From positions 111,456-175,455 of the forward strand of contig DASZWQ010000111.1 in the NCBI GenBank assembly GCA_035546535.1: a DNA stretch of 64,000 nucleotides, in the 5' to 3' direction. The DNA comes from Pirellulales bacterium. Its GTDB lineage: Bacteria > Planctomycetota > Planctomycetia > Pirellulales > JACPPG01. Each line of letters opens with the position of its first letter. The stretch's first letter is position 1. A program made the translations under genes and the position numbers. Positions 38,144-47,892 of the stretch are shown here, piece by piece. Below the pieces are notes generated by a model that saw nothing but the letters and a program-made list of their open reading frames with translations, did not search any database and was not told the origin of the DNA.

Positions 38144-38656
38144 ATGAGTCGCGCCCGGTTTTTTATCGTTTGGTCACTCATGATACTTGCCAATGCCGGT
38201 ACGCCTGCGTTTGCGCCGGCGGCCGATGACACCGCGTCGCTCACAGTTGTCGACGAGCAAGGACAACCGCACGAGCTGACATCCGCCGACCTTGCGAAAC
38301 TACCACGCAAGACGGTGACCTTGCCTGACGAGCCCGGCACGACCATCGAGTACCAAGGGGTGCAGCTTGCTGAGGTGCTTGTGCATTGCGGCGTGAAGCT
38401 GGGGAAAGAAGTGCGCGGCCCGCGCGTGGCCAGCTATGTCCTGGTAGAAGCAACCGATGGCTACCGCGTCGTGCTGGCGATTGCCGAAGTCGATCCGGCT
38501 ACGACGGACAAAATCGTGCTGTTAGCAGACAGACGAAACAACGCAGCGCTCGGCGAGCGCGAGGGGCCGTTCCGCCTCGTGATTCCCGATGACAAGCGCC
38601 CGGTGCGCTGGATTCGCATGATCAAGCGCATCAGCGTGCGCAAGGCAGCGGATTGA
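38144..38656 (+). CDS. Small secreted protein resembling molybdopterin-oxidoreductase fold
   Basis: 170 aa from the ATG at 38144, chosen because it opens a clean signal peptide (ARFFIVWSLMILANAGTPAFA). The mature part resembles the small stand-alone form of the sulfite-oxidase-type molybdopterin fold: LTVVDEQGQPHELTSADLAKLP, then TIEYQGVQLAEVLVHCGV, VLVEATDGYRVVLAIAEVDP and FRLVIPDDKRPVRWIRMIKRI. In full enzymes this fold binds cofactor; small versions often lack binding residues, so activity is doubtful. No partner gene is evident. Confidence 0.68.
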   Translation: MSRARFFIVWSLMILANAGTPAFAPAADDTASLTVVDEQGQPHELTSADLAKLPRKTVTLPDEPGTTIEYQGVQLAEVLVHCGVKLGKEVRGPRVASYVLVEATDGYRVVLAIAEVDPATTDKIVLLADRRNNAALGEREGPFRLVIPDDKRPVRWIRMIKRISVRKAAD

Positions 38657-38714
38657 CATGCGGAAGCGCTTTGTCGCGGCCGAACTTCCCTCGAGCGGCT
38701 GCCGGCCGCGTCAC

Positions 38715-39524
38715 CTACGGCGAAATAAAGTGTTCGTTCGGCATCGCCGGCCCGGCGGATGAGTTCTCGGCTGCCGGAGCACGCACTGCGTCGCCGGTCT
38801 CAGGCGGCACGGTAACCTCTTCCGGCGCGTACGTCCTTTCGCTGCCCGTCACCGTCCTGGCGCGGGCGACCGCGCTTTCGCCATGTGCCGCGGCTGCCGT
38901 TTGACCTGGCGCGCCGACAGGTCCACCTGCCTGCGCGTCCGGGGGCATAGCGCGGTAGCCGCGTACCTGCGTTCCGTAGCCGAAGTAGGGCTGGGAGAAC
39001 ATGCCGCGCTTGTACGGCACCCAGCCCGAGTTGTGCCACACGTCCCAGGTGTCGTTGGGCATCCAGTACCAATGGCGTCCTTGGGAATAAACGTAGCGCC
39101 AGTCGCGCGCCAGCTTGCCGGTGGCGGGTCCGAGCGCATCGGTGCGGGCGTCGACTTGTGCAGCCGGGCGCTCGGTGCGGCGAACCTTACCGCTCGCGTC
39201 GGCGTCGCCCGTGCCTTCGGGAATTACACCGTCCGGCGGCGGCGCGGCGCGGTATCGGAATCCGCCTCCGCCAAATGGTCGGCGCACCTCTTGCCGCAGC
39301 GCGGGATTAGTTTCGACCTCGCGCGGATAATAGCCACTGGGCGCGCCCGGCGGCAGGGTTGAACCGCCGATCGGCCCGATGGTCGTGTTCGGCGGATTCG
39401 CCGTGCCGGCGCGATTGACGCCCGCGGGGTCGAGAAAGCCCGTGGGATTTTGCAACTGGGCCAGCCCCAAGGATGCGGACGACCAAGCAACGACGCAGGC
39501 GACTAGAGTTAACAGACGGCACAT
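38715..39524 (-). CDS. Secreted Pro/Gly-rich protein with Trp/Tyr-rich motif
   Basis: 269 aa from the ATG at 39524, which has AAGGAG 8 bases upstream. The signal peptide is LLTLVACVVAWSSASLGLAQ. Most of the protein is low-complexity Pro, Gly and Ala. One conserved-looking block at about residues 145-185 is rich in aromatic residues (WRYVYSQGRHWYWMPNDTW, then WVPYKRGMFSQPYFGYG). Similar Trp-rich blocks are common in planctomycete secreted proteins of unknown function. No enzymatic motif is seen. Confidence 0.68.
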   Translation of the reverse strand: MCRLLTLVACVVAWSSASLGLAQLQNPTGFLDPAGVNRAGTANPPNTTIGPIGGSTLPPGAPSGYYPREVETNPALRQEVRRPFGGGGFRYRAAPPPDGVIPEGTGDADASGKVRRTERPAAQVDARTDALGPATGKLARDWRYVYSQGRHWYWMPNDTWDVWHNSGWVPYKRGMFSQPYFGYGTQVRGYRAMPPDAQAGGPVGAPGQTAAAAHGESAVARARTVTGSERTYAPEEVTVPPETGDAVRAPAAENSSAGPAMPNEHFISP

Positions 39525-40011
39525 TTGTCGGGCTCCTTCGAAAGGGGACACGGCCCGCCGGTGCTCCCATGCGGCGCGCCCCCATCTACCGCTTCGAAGG
39601 TCACCGCACATTGCGTGCCGACATCAGACGGGTGGAACCAACGAACAATTATATACGTGCGGGCGGGCGAAGAAGTCCTTTTCGATTTCTTAATGTATGT
39701 GCCTGAAGTTCGGGCGCTTGGCCCACCGTTTGCTCTCTTCGAGGACGGAGTTTCGCCGTCCAGCCCGCGGCGAAAAACGATCCGGCCGTCGAGGCTTTGC
39801 AAGCGCCTCGACGGCCCTCTTTTTTGCCACCTCCGCCTCCCAAACAGTCAGTTTGGCCGCCGACGGTGCAGCGCGTTTCGGCCGACAAAAGAATTGGCTA
39901 GTCCGGGACGCGTCTGTCATAATCAGCGGGCCGTTGCTTAGCCAACGTTTACGGAACAAGCTTTTCAACCAAACGGTTGACGTCGTTTTTCGCGCCTGAG
40001 GGGGCTTCTCG
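39525..40011. other. Divergent non-coding region with a strong orphan hairpin
   Basis: This lies between a minus-strand secreted-protein gene and a plus-strand repeat-protein gene. A minus-strand TATAAT occurs at 39648-39653, without a good -35. A GGACGG/CCGTCC hairpin lies at about 39743-39761 and a terminator-like hairpin at 39784-39826. No protein frame here is convincing. Confidence 0.5.
39784..39826 (+). terminator. Rho-independent terminator-like hairpin with no visible upstream gene
   Basis: The arms ggccgtcgagg (39784-39794) and cctcgacggcc (39106+680, i.e. 39806-39816) pair perfectly over 11 bases around an 11-base loop. A T-rich tail (ctctttttt) follows on the plus strand. No plus-strand gene ends nearby, so it would end either a small RNA or read-through. 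Confidence 0.7.
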
Positions 40012-41307
40012 ATGCGCGGGCGAGTGACACTAGCGCTACGGTCGTTAGGCACAGGGTGCGTTTTCGCTTTGGTCTCGACAGGCCAGGCTCGCGGTGCGGA
40101 GCCCAAGACTCCCGCCGCAAAACCGGCTTTCAGCATGGCGCTGCGCGGCAAAGTGATCGATTCCGCGGGGCAGCCGGTCACCGCGGCCCGGGTCGACATT
40201 GCCACGGCCGCGCCGCGCATCGGTCAAGGAATCTTCTGTCCCAGTTGCTATCGAGATTGCGCCAAGTGGACCGAAACGGACGACGCGGGGCAGTTCGAAC
40301 TTCGCGAACTCGATCCGATGCTCAAGTTTCAGTTGCTCTGCACAGCGCCGGGCAAGGAGGCGCATCTCTCAAAGCTCATCGATCCCCTATTGGGTTCGTT
40401 GACCATTACGCTTGAGCCTGCGCCGACGGACTTACCTCCCGAACGCACCATTCGCCGCCGAATCGTCGACGCGCAGGGGACACCGATCCGCGCGGCGCTC
40501 GTCAGCCCTTGGGGAGCGAAGGAAGGGGAGAGACGCTGGTGGGGCGTGGTCGAGAACTGCCGCGCGGCGGTTAGCGATCGGGACGGACGTTTTACGATGC
40601 TCGTCCCCGAGGGGCTGGAAGGCGTCGATCTCGAGATCGTGGCCGATGGCTACGCGGGCGTCCAGGCCGAGCTCGTGGCGCCTGGGCAGGAAGAACAACC
40701 GATTGTCGTACCGCGGGGGGCGCGGGTGACGGGCACCCTTATTTTCGAAGGCAAGCCGGCCGCCGCGGCCCGCATCGCGGTCGTGCAGATGGACCGCGGC
40801 GCGAGCAATCATTTCATCAAGGCCGTTGAAGCAACCACGGATGCCGAAGGACATTTTGCTTTCGATTATTTGCCGGCATCGCAGCCGTATGCGATTTTTA
40901 CACCACTCACCGGCAAGGACGAGGGGCCCGTGCTGACCACCAAGAAGTTCACGGTTCCCGCCGATGGCGAATCGCGCGATCTTGGCACGTTGACGATGAT
41001 CCCTGCCTTGCACCTTACGGGGCGCGTCGAGTTGCCGCCGGGTCAGACGTTGCCACGCGGGGCCAGGCTCAGTCTCGATCGTGATCCTGCCTGGGACCTG
41101 GCCCAGGTCGAAATCTCGGCCGGCGGCCGCTTCAAGGCGACTGGTCTAGCACCCGAGACCTATGAACTGCGCTTCCCGATCAAGGATTTTGCCGTCGACA
41201 GCGCCGCGCTCAATTATCAGGCGCTCTCGGACCAGAGTTTTGGCATCCGGATCACCGAATCGATCGACGACCTGCGCGTTCCACTGCGCGCCGCGCCGGC
41301 CAAGTGA
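40012..41307 (+). CDS. Secreted protein with carboxypeptidase-regulatory-like repeats
   Basis: 431 aa with a signal peptide ending near ARGAEP. At least three Ig-like carboxypeptidase-regulatory repeats are visible, each with the pattern G.V.D..G.P...A.V: LRGKVIDSAGQPVTAARV, RRRIVDAQGTPIRAALV and VTGTLIFEGKPAAAARIAV. Each is followed by a TDxxGxF turn (TDDAGQFELREL, TDAEGHFAFDYL). A Cys cluster CPSCYRDC near residue 75 is unusual and may bind metal or form disulfides. It heads a tandem set of three related genes. A structural or glycan-contact role outside the cytoplasm is inferred. Confidence 0.75.
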   Translation: MRGRVTLALRSLGTGCVFALVSTGQARGAEPKTPAAKPAFSMALRGKVIDSAGQPVTAARVDIATAAPRIGQGIFCPSCYRDCAKWTETDDAGQFELRELDPMLKFQLLCTAPGKEAHLSKLIDPLLGSLTITLEPAPTDLPPERTIRRRIVDAQGTPIRAALVSPWGAKEGERRWWGVVENCRAAVSDRDGRFTMLVPEGLEGVDLEIVADGYAGVQAELVAPGQEEQPIVVPRGARVTGTLIFEGKPAAAARIAVVQMDRGASNHFIKAVEATTDAEGHFAFDYLPASQPYAIFTPLTGKDEGPVLTTKKFTVPADGESRDLGTLTMIPALHLTGRVELPPGQTLPRGARLSLDRDPAWDLAQVEISAGGRFKATGLAPETYELRFPIKDFAVDSAALNYQALSDQSFGIRITESIDDLRVPLRAAPAK

Positions 41308-41362
41308 ACCGACGAGTAACCCGTGCAGAGCATCGCGACTTTTCCGCGACGAGAGGACGACA

Positions 41363-43738
41363 ATGCTTCACCGCCGCACGCTGAGAGATCATCTGTTCTC
41401 GGGCACCGGTGGATGGCTTGTCGCGACGGCTTTGCTGACCGCGATGTTATGCGACGTGACGGTTGCGGTCGCGCAAGACGCTGCCAACGCGTCCGCGCCC
41501 ACGGCGCCAAGCGCGCGGCCCGCGCCTCCCGTGGAGACCACCAGCGAACCGGTCGGCGCCGACGCACCGACGATTTCGATTGCGGGGACGGTCGTGAACG
41601 AGCAGGGCGCGCCAGTTCGCTTGGCGACCGTCGTTTTGCGGGCCAAAATCGGTGGCCATCTCTACGTGATGGCATTGCGATCGAATCGTGACGTCATCGC
41701 GCGGACGCGCAGTGACATCGCGGGGCATTTTCGCTTCGAACAGGTTCGCGTACCCTCACGACTGGCCGCCGAGATTTTTGCCGGCAGGCAGGAAAGCAGC
41801 GTCGAGGTGATCGCCTGGAGTAGCGGGCGCGGATTCGCCTGGCGCGACGTCGACCCGGACCGGCCTGAGCAAGAGATTCGACTGACGCTCGCGCCCGAGG
41901 CGAAAGTCGAGGGGACCGTCCGCGACGCCGATGGCAAGCCCCTGGCTGGCGCCAAGGTGGCCGTCACCGCCGCCACGCGCGCGACGGGGGCATATAACGC
42001 CGTTTTCCGCAGCGCCGGTGATTTGAATCTGACGCTCTCGGACGTTTCATTCAGGACCGAATCCGACGCCGACGGACACTTCGAGCTGGCGCATCTGCCG
42101 GCCGGCTACCGACTGGTCACAAGCGTCGAACGGATCGGTGCCGCGCGGGATTCCTTTTTCATCGACACTTCAGGTGACAAGGAAATCCGCGAGCTTAAAG
42201 CCGAGAACGGGCCGCGCGAGACCGTGCGCGTGCTGCGCGCGCCTTTGGATGTTGTGCTGAAGCCGCAGCGATATGTAACCATCCGCGTGACACGCGATGG
42301 CGCCCCGGTCACAAGCGGCGGCGTGCATTTGATCGATGCCGAGCGGCATTTCGCCGGAGTTGGCCCCGTAGACCAAGAGGGAGTCGCCCGCGTGAATTTG
42401 CGCGGCGCCGGATCGTTCACTGTCTGGTACGCCGCCGATCCGTTCGATCCTGGCATGGGTGGGTCGCTCGAGTTCGAGGTGGCCGAAAATGACGACGCCC
42501 CGCAGGTCACGCTGGCGCTTGCCACCGGGCGATTGCTCACCGGACGTGTCGTCGACGCGGATACCGGCGCTCCGATCGCCGGCGCCTATTTGATATACCG
42601 AACGACAGGCGAGGGGCTCGCGCTTCCGTCACAGGCTGTCACCGATGCGCGGGGCGATTTTCACCTGCCCGTCGCTGTCGGCGATGGGGACCTGAGTTTC
42701 GCGCACCCGGTCTACGGCTACCTGGCGCCCACGTCCAATAACCGTGGCATGGGACCGCCGACGAAAACGATCAACGTCCGCGAGTCGCGCCCGTTGGAGC
42801 CGATAACGCTTCGGTTACCGCGCGGGTTGGCCGTGCGCGGCGTCGTTCGCAACGCCGACGGAAAAGGCATCGCCGGAGCCATCGTGCATGCTCAAAACAC
42901 GGAACAACCTTTCGGCCAGGCAAAGACGACCGCCGACGCTGAGGGGCGGTTCACGCTGTATGGCTTAATGCCGCAGATGGTAGCAATCGTGACCGCGTCG
43001 TCGGTGGAGGGAAGCGCACGCCTCACGATCAAGGCCGACGCCAAGCATCCCCTGGAGGAAACCCGATTCGTGGATGCCGTGCTGGAAACCGGCACAGCAC
43101 CGGTGATCACCGGCCGGATCATGCGGGACGGAAAGCCGCAAGCCGGCGTGCGGATCAAGCTCGATGGCAGCTTGCCCGGGCAGCTTAACCGCATCGCGCA
43201 TTACATGGAGACCGTTACCGATGCCGAAGGGCGCTACCGCGTTTGTGGGCCGGTAAGCGGAGAACGCTATTACCTGGGCATCCACCCCGACGATGGCGCA
43301 ACAGCGCCCGACTTTACGCACCAGATGCCTTACGTACAGACGGTGCCGGCGGGCAAGGCGATTGTCGTGTTGCCCGACGCAAACCTGGTTTCCACCGGTC
43401 AATCACTGCGCGGCCGCGTGGTCGACACCAAGGGAAACCCGGTGCCGGGCGTTACTGTTTCCGCCAGCCTTGTCGGCGGGCACGGCGCTTCGTTGTCGCG
43501 ATCAGGTACCGGCTCGCGCCCGTGGACCGAAACGGATGAGGCAGGGCGCTTCGAGATTGTGCAGTTGCCGGACAAACCGATCGAGCTGATGGCCTACCGC
43601 GCGAATCCTGCCGGCGGGGTCATTCGCCATCCGAGCCGGACCCGGCCGGCGTTCAACCAGCAGGACATCCGCATCTTGCTCGACCCAACGCTTGATGCCG
43701 AGATCGAAGATCTCGACGCTGCGCCGCAAAACAAATGA
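41363..43738 (+). CDS. Large secreted protein with carboxypeptidase-regulatory-like repeats
   Basis: 791 aa from the ATG at 41363, with GAGAGGACGACA upstream. The signal peptide (GWLVATALLTAMLCDVTVAVAQ) is followed by an Ala/Pro-rich linker and about six Ig-like repeats, for example IAGTVVNEQGAPVRLATVVL, VEGTVRDADGKPLAGAKVAV, VRGVVRNADGKGIAGAIVHA and LRGRVVDTKGNPVPGVTVSA. TDADGHF-type turns link them. No catalytic domain is visible. It begins 55 bases after its smaller relative, and a third relative follows, so the three probably arose by duplication. Confidence 0.78.
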   Translation: MLHRRTLRDHLFSGTGGWLVATALLTAMLCDVTVAVAQDAANASAPTAPSARPAPPVETTSEPVGADAPTISIAGTVVNEQGAPVRLATVVLRAKIGGHLYVMALRSNRDVIARTRSDIAGHFRFEQVRVPSRLAAEIFAGRQESSVEVIAWSSGRGFAWRDVDPDRPEQEIRLTLAPEAKVEGTVRDADGKPLAGAKVAVTAATRATGAYNAVFRSAGDLNLTLSDVSFRTESDADGHFELAHLPAGYRLVTSVERIGAARDSFFIDTSGDKEIRELKAENGPRETVRVLRAPLDVVLKPQRYVTIRVTRDGAPVTSGGVHLIDAERHFAGVGPVDQEGVARVNLRGAGSFTVWYAADPFDPGMGGSLEFEVAENDDAPQVTLALATGRLLTGRVVDADTGAPIAGAYLIYRTTGEGLALPSQAVTDARGDFHLPVAVGDGDLSFAHPVYGYLAPTSNNRGMGPPTKTINVRESRPLEPITLRLPRGLAVRGVVRNADGKGIAGAIVHAQNTEQPFGQAKTTADAEGRFTLYGLMPQMVAIVTASSVEGSARLTIKADAKHPLEETRFVDAVLETGTAPVITGRIMRDGKPQAGVRIKLDGSLPGQLNRIAHYMETVTDAEGRYRVCGPVSGERYYLGIHPDDGATAPDFTHQMPYVQTVPAGKAIVVLPDANLVSTGQSLRGRVVDTKGNPVPGVTVSASLVGGHGASLSRSGTGSRPWTETDEAGRFEIVQLPDKPIELMAYRANPAGGVIRHPSRTRPAFNQQDIRILLDPTLDAEIEDLDAAPQNK

Positions 43739-44144
43739 AACGCGTGTTTCAGGCATGCGCTGGTCGATGCCCCACAAAACGTGACATTAGCGATGTTGCT
43801 CGCGCAGTCGCTGTTCGCCGAAGTTTCATATAAGCAGGCGGCAGGCGCCGCCGAATTGGGAATGACCCACTTGCCGCCCGATCCGAATGGCACGCCCTTG
43901 TGGCAAGCCGCTTCGAGGCGTGCCCTTTTATTTGGTCGCAATCTTCGACGATTAAGCTCGGCACTCGCTCGGCGATCGAAAAAAAGCGCACCGGTCGGGG
44001 TCGTACGTTCGCCGCTTCTAGTGCTCACCTGCCTGCACCATTCGCCAGTGAATTTCATAGGAATTCTCCCGTGCCGGGGGTAAGATGCTGCTGATCGCGT
44101 GGACGGCGGTGGCTGCTTCTTGCCAACGGAACGTGGAGGGGACG
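43739..44144. other. Spacer between two repeat-protein genes
   Basis: About 400 bases. A 100-codon plus-strand frame (43781-44083) and a minus-strand frame exist, but neither has a ribosome site or recognisable sequence. An in-frame ATG at 44085 upstream of the next gene is considered too weak as a start. Confidence 0.5.
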
Positions 44145-47003
44145 ATGCGAGCGCGTCTTCTACTTGCCATTCTGTTTGCGCTTCTCGCTGCTCCGCACGA
44201 CGCTCAGGCAGCTTTCATTCGCGGATCGGGCAAGGATCTGGAAATCTGTCTCAGCGGCGAAGTGCTCGACGCCGACGGCCGGCCCGCCACCGACGTCGAA
44301 ATCGCCTGCCGCTTGAACCATAACAGCCGCGAGCTGTTGATCGTGAAACCGGTTGTCGAGGGCAATCGCTTCGAGGTCTGGATACCGGTCAACCGGGTGC
44401 GCTGGTATTCGATGTCCCTGAAGGCCTCGTCCAAGCAGAACGATCATGTCGCGTACCGGCAACTTGCGGCCTCCGGATTACGGCAAGCGGCGATCGAGCG
44501 GCTGTCGCTGACTCTCCGGCCGCCCACGCGCGAGGTAAAGATTTCCGTCATTCACAACGGTCAGCCCGCGCCAGGCGCGATGGTGAAGGCAGACGTGGGT
44601 TACGGCGTCGATCTGGAAACGCGGGCAAACGATCAGGGAATCGCCCAGCTGCATTTGCTACCGGATCAGGAGTTCTCGTACCTGACCGCCTGGACCGACG
44701 ATTTTCGCATGGGGGGCTTTTCGTTCAATCGTGATCCGCCGCGCGATCCAAATGCCAGTGAATACGTGATCGAACTGAGCAAGTGCCGCGACCAATCGAT
44801 GCGCTTCGTCGATGAACAGGGCGCGCCCGTCGCCGGACTACCGTTCATTATCCAGATGGCCACGCCGCCGCCGAATTACAACTACCTCGGCACGAACGAG
44901 CACTCTCATCTGAAGACCGACGCGTCGGGAGAGGTGGTTTATCGCTGGTTCCCTGACTGGGAAAAACATTATTTTTATGCCGACCTGGAAACGGATGACT
45001 GGGTGCGCGACGGCGATCCGGAAACGACCGGCAACGTGACCGTTTTCAAAGTGAAAAAAGCCCGGCCGCGAAAGTCCATCACCGGCCAGATAACGAGCAC
45101 GACCTCCCTGGGTGGTTTCTGGGTGGAATTGAGCTCGTTTCAGGGCGAGCAAAAGAGAATGTCCGACATGGTCTGGGCATTCTCCGATTTGGACGGCCAT
45201 TTCACGGTCGACGTTTTGCCCGACGCTCACTATTGCGTGTTCGCGCTCGATTCGCAGTGGGTGAGCAACATGACGGATCTGGTGCCCTATGATTCGGCGT
45301 CGGATCATATCACGCCGCCGCAGGTCGAGATCTCGGCCGGGCAGGAGGTCAAAATCGCCGTCACCGTCGGGGCCGAACGACGGCCCTATCCGAATCTAGG
45401 CATCCTCTTGCGCCGGTACCACGACTACACCTGGCAAGAGGGGAACGCCCGGAAGCATGGCACGGGCGGGCCGCAGATGTACGTGAAGACCGACGAAGCA
45501 GGGATGGCCACGTGCCATGCTCCACCCGGCAAGTTGGAATTGAATGTTTACACGCCGCACTGGCGCACGCAGGAATCGGTGGAAGTTCGCGCCGGCGAGC
45601 CGATGACCGTCGAGCTGCATCGGGACAGCGACGAAAAGCGCCTGGTCAAAGGGCACATCGTGCTGCCGGCCCATTCGGACCAGAAGTTTCGAGACGTGGT
45701 TGTGCAGATTGGTAGCATCGACGGCATTTACAACGACAAATTGACCGTCAATTGCAGCGAAGACGGCCAATTCTCCGGCGAACTCTTCGGGAGCCAGGTT
45801 GGGATTTTCGCCGCAACGGCCGATGGCAAGCTCGCTGCCGGCGTACACGTTAAGGATCTCGACGCACCAATCGAAGTGCCTCTCGTGCCAACCATCCCTT
45901 TTCAGGGCCAAATACTCGGCGACCGAAAACCGCTCATTGGCCAGGTCGTGCACTGCGTCGTTCGGATTGAAGGAGAACAAGGGGGCCGCTCACCATTTGC
46001 CAAGCTTCTCGATGTCAAACAGCTCGAGACTCGAACTGACGAACAAGGCAATTACACGTTTTATGGGATGCCCGCGAATCTCGACCTTCTCGTGTATACC
46101 GCAAGTATTGATGGCGTGAAAGAAAATGAGTACCTGTTCCACAAGCGGTTTACGCCGCTCCATTCGTTGACACGAACCGTCAGCAAACTGCAGACGTCGC
46201 CCATCAAAGTGTCGGACCAGCCACTGGCCGAGCGCTTCCGCAACACGCTGCGCGATTGCGCCGCGACCGGCTATCGGCCACTCGTCGTCTTTTACAGCGG
46301 CACGGCGCGCGCGGCCGAGTTCGCCAACGATCAATTCGTCGACCATGACAAAAACAACGACGTGTACGACTTCATGCAAGTCGTTACGAGCGCCGTTGAC
46401 ATGACGGCGGAAGACGCGGCCTTCGTCAAAGAGCACGACTTCAAGTTGCCGCCGCCCGGGCACGTGACCGTGTATGCTTTTGATTCGCAGGGCCAGCCGA
46501 CAGGTAGCCTGGACGTCGATGTGGCGGCCGCCGAGGCGGCGCAGGCCGCGGCGGCCTTTGTCAAAGAGCGCGCTCCGAAACGCGCCGACGCCCAGCAAAA
46601 GTGGAACGAAGCGTTTGCCGAGGCGAAGCGCTCGCACCGCCGCGTTTTGGCGCGTGTCAGCCAGCGGTACTGCGGGCCATGCTTCAAGCTGGCGCGCTGG
46701 CTGAAGGACGAGGAGGAACTGCTCGCCAAGGATTTCGTCCTTCTGAAGATCGACGATTATCACGACGAGAACGGCCGCGGAGTGGCCGAGCGATTGACGC
46801 GCGGCAGTCGCCACGGCATTCCGTTTTTCGGCATTTTCGACGAAGACGAAAAGCTGCTCGTCGATAGCGCCGGGCCGACAGGCAACATCGGTTACCCGGG
46901 CTCGGTCGAGGGGCAGGCCCACCTGCGGAAAATGTTACTCGAGTCCCGGCGCAATCTCTCGGATTCCGACGTCGACGCGCTGATAGGCGGCCTTTTGAAA
47001 TGA
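44145..47003 (+). CDS. Large secreted repeat protein with C-terminal thioredoxin-like domain (CGPC)
   Basis: 952 aa from the ATG at 44145, with GGAGGGG upstream. The signal peptide is ARLLLAILFALLAAPHDAQA. Residues ~30-700 consist of beta-rich regulatory-type repeats (ISGEVLDADGRPATDVEI-like start near residue 37; TDEAGMATCHAPPGK later). Residues ~825-930 form a thioredoxin-like domain: RVLARVSQRYCGPCFKLARWL with the CGPC active site, then LKIDDYHDENGRG and GIPFFGIFDEDEKLL, with the cis-Pro in GIPFF. A thiol-disulfide role in the periplasm is likely. A second, degenerate thioredoxin-like stretch may lie near residue 700. Confidence 0.78.
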   Translation: MRARLLLAILFALLAAPHDAQAAFIRGSGKDLEICLSGEVLDADGRPATDVEIACRLNHNSRELLIVKPVVEGNRFEVWIPVNRVRWYSMSLKASSKQNDHVAYRQLAASGLRQAAIERLSLTLRPPTREVKISVIHNGQPAPGAMVKADVGYGVDLETRANDQGIAQLHLLPDQEFSYLTAWTDDFRMGGFSFNRDPPRDPNASEYVIELSKCRDQSMRFVDEQGAPVAGLPFIIQMATPPPNYNYLGTNEHSHLKTDASGEVVYRWFPDWEKHYFYADLETDDWVRDGDPETTGNVTVFKVKKARPRKSITGQITSTTSLGGFWVELSSFQGEQKRMSDMVWAFSDLDGHFTVDVLPDAHYCVFALDSQWVSNMTDLVPYDSASDHITPPQVEISAGQEVKIAVTVGAERRPYPNLGILLRRYHDYTWQEGNARKHGTGGPQMYVKTDEAGMATCHAPPGKLELNVYTPHWRTQESVEVRAGEPMTVELHRDSDEKRLVKGHIVLPAHSDQKFRDVVVQIGSIDGIYNDKLTVNCSEDGQFSGELFGSQVGIFAATADGKLAAGVHVKDLDAPIEVPLVPTIPFQGQILGDRKPLIGQVVHCVVRIEGEQGGRSPFAKLLDVKQLETRTDEQGNYTFYGMPANLDLLVYTASIDGVKENEYLFHKRFTPLHSLTRTVSKLQTSPIKVSDQPLAERFRNTLRDCAATGYRPLVVFYSGTARAAEFANDQFVDHDKNNDVYDFMQVVTSAVDMTAEDAAFVKEHDFKLPPPGHVTVYAFDSQGQPTGSLDVDVAAAEAAQAAAAFVKERAPKRADAQQKWNEAFAEAKRSHRRVLARVSQRYCGPCFKLARWLKDEEELLAKDFVLLKIDDYHDENGRGVAERLTRGSRHGIPFFGIFDEDEKLLVDSAGPTGNIGYPGSVEGQAHLRKMLLESRRNLSDSDVDALIGGLLK

Positions 47004-47245
47004 AGGTCTCCCGCGACCACCGCGGCTGCCATGCCGACTTCTCGAGTGCGTGGCCGTTGCGTTCAGGGGAGTTCAGGGCAACGGCAGCAGCGCATTGCCC
47101 ACTTTGTAGCTGCGCATTACACTGCGAATCGCTTCTGGGCCTGGCGTCGGGCCGCACCCGTCGGGGGGTGACGAATTGTCGTATCACCAGCAGCGTATAA
47201 TTGTTAGTACATGCGCTCGTCCCCCGGGCAGGCAACAGGGCGGCA

Positions 47246-47848
47246 ATGCACGAACTGATTCTTATCGGCGCCGGTTCGGTCGCCAAAGCCGTGATTGCGG
47301 CAGCGGACCAGGCGGGAATGCGAGTACGAGCCCTCTACGACGATGATTCGTCGCGATGGGGAACGACGCTGTTGAAGGTGCCGGTCGTGGGCGCACTATC
47401 TGAGGCGGCAAAGGCCGGGCTGCCTGCGGTTCTCGGCCTTGACGATCCCATCCAGCGCAAAGCGGCCGTCGATCGATTGAATTTGCAATGGGCAACCGTC
47501 GTTCACCCATCGGCATTTATCAATCCATCGTGTGCGATCGGGGCGGGCACCGTGATTCTCGAAGGCGCCATCGTGCAGCCGAACGTGACCCTGGGTCGCC
47601 ACGTGATTATCGAAGCGAATGCGACGGTCTCGCACGACTGCGTGGTCGAAGATTTTGCCTATCTCGGACCCGGAGTTGACCTGGCGGGCAGCGTTCGTGT
47701 CGGCGAGGGGGCGTCATTTCAAGTAGGCGCCATCGTGACGCCGAACATTTGCGTCGGCGCCTGGGCAATGATTGGCCCGCGCTCGGCCGTCATTCGTGAT
47801 GTTCCGGATCACGTCACGGTCGATGGTCTGCCGGCCCGGCCCAGTTGA
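47246..47848 (+). CDS. NeuD/PglD-type sugar O/N-acyltransferase (left-handed beta-helix)
   Basis: 200 aa from the ATG at 47246. The N-terminal half is a small Rossmann-like domain (LILIGAGSVAKAVIAAADQAG) typical of the NeuD/PglD group. The C-terminal half has hexapeptide repeats of a left-handed beta-helix (INPSCAIGAGTVILEGAIVQPNVTLG, then VIIEANATVSHDCVVEDF with the catalytic His). It would transfer acetyl or another acyl group to a sugar. It has no glycan genes beside it, but the large glycan locus lies ~17 kb upstream. Confidence 0.85.
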   Translation: MHELILIGAGSVAKAVIAAADQAGMRVRALYDDDSSRWGTTLLKVPVVGALSEAAKAGLPAVLGLDDPIQRKAAVDRLNLQWATVVHPSAFINPSCAIGAGTVILEGAIVQPNVTLGRHVIIEANATVSHDCVVEDFAYLGPGVDLAGSVRVGEGASFQVGAIVTPNICVGAWAMIGPRSAVIRDVPDHVTVDGLPARPS

Positions 47849-47892
47849 TTGCGGGTGGGCGCACCGTCGCCCGACGGCGCATTGAGAGCTGC

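Noticed and set aside
43781..44083. Possible small gene between two repeat-protein genes
   Set aside because: No ribosome site and no recognisable sequence; the C-terminal half reads as non-coding.
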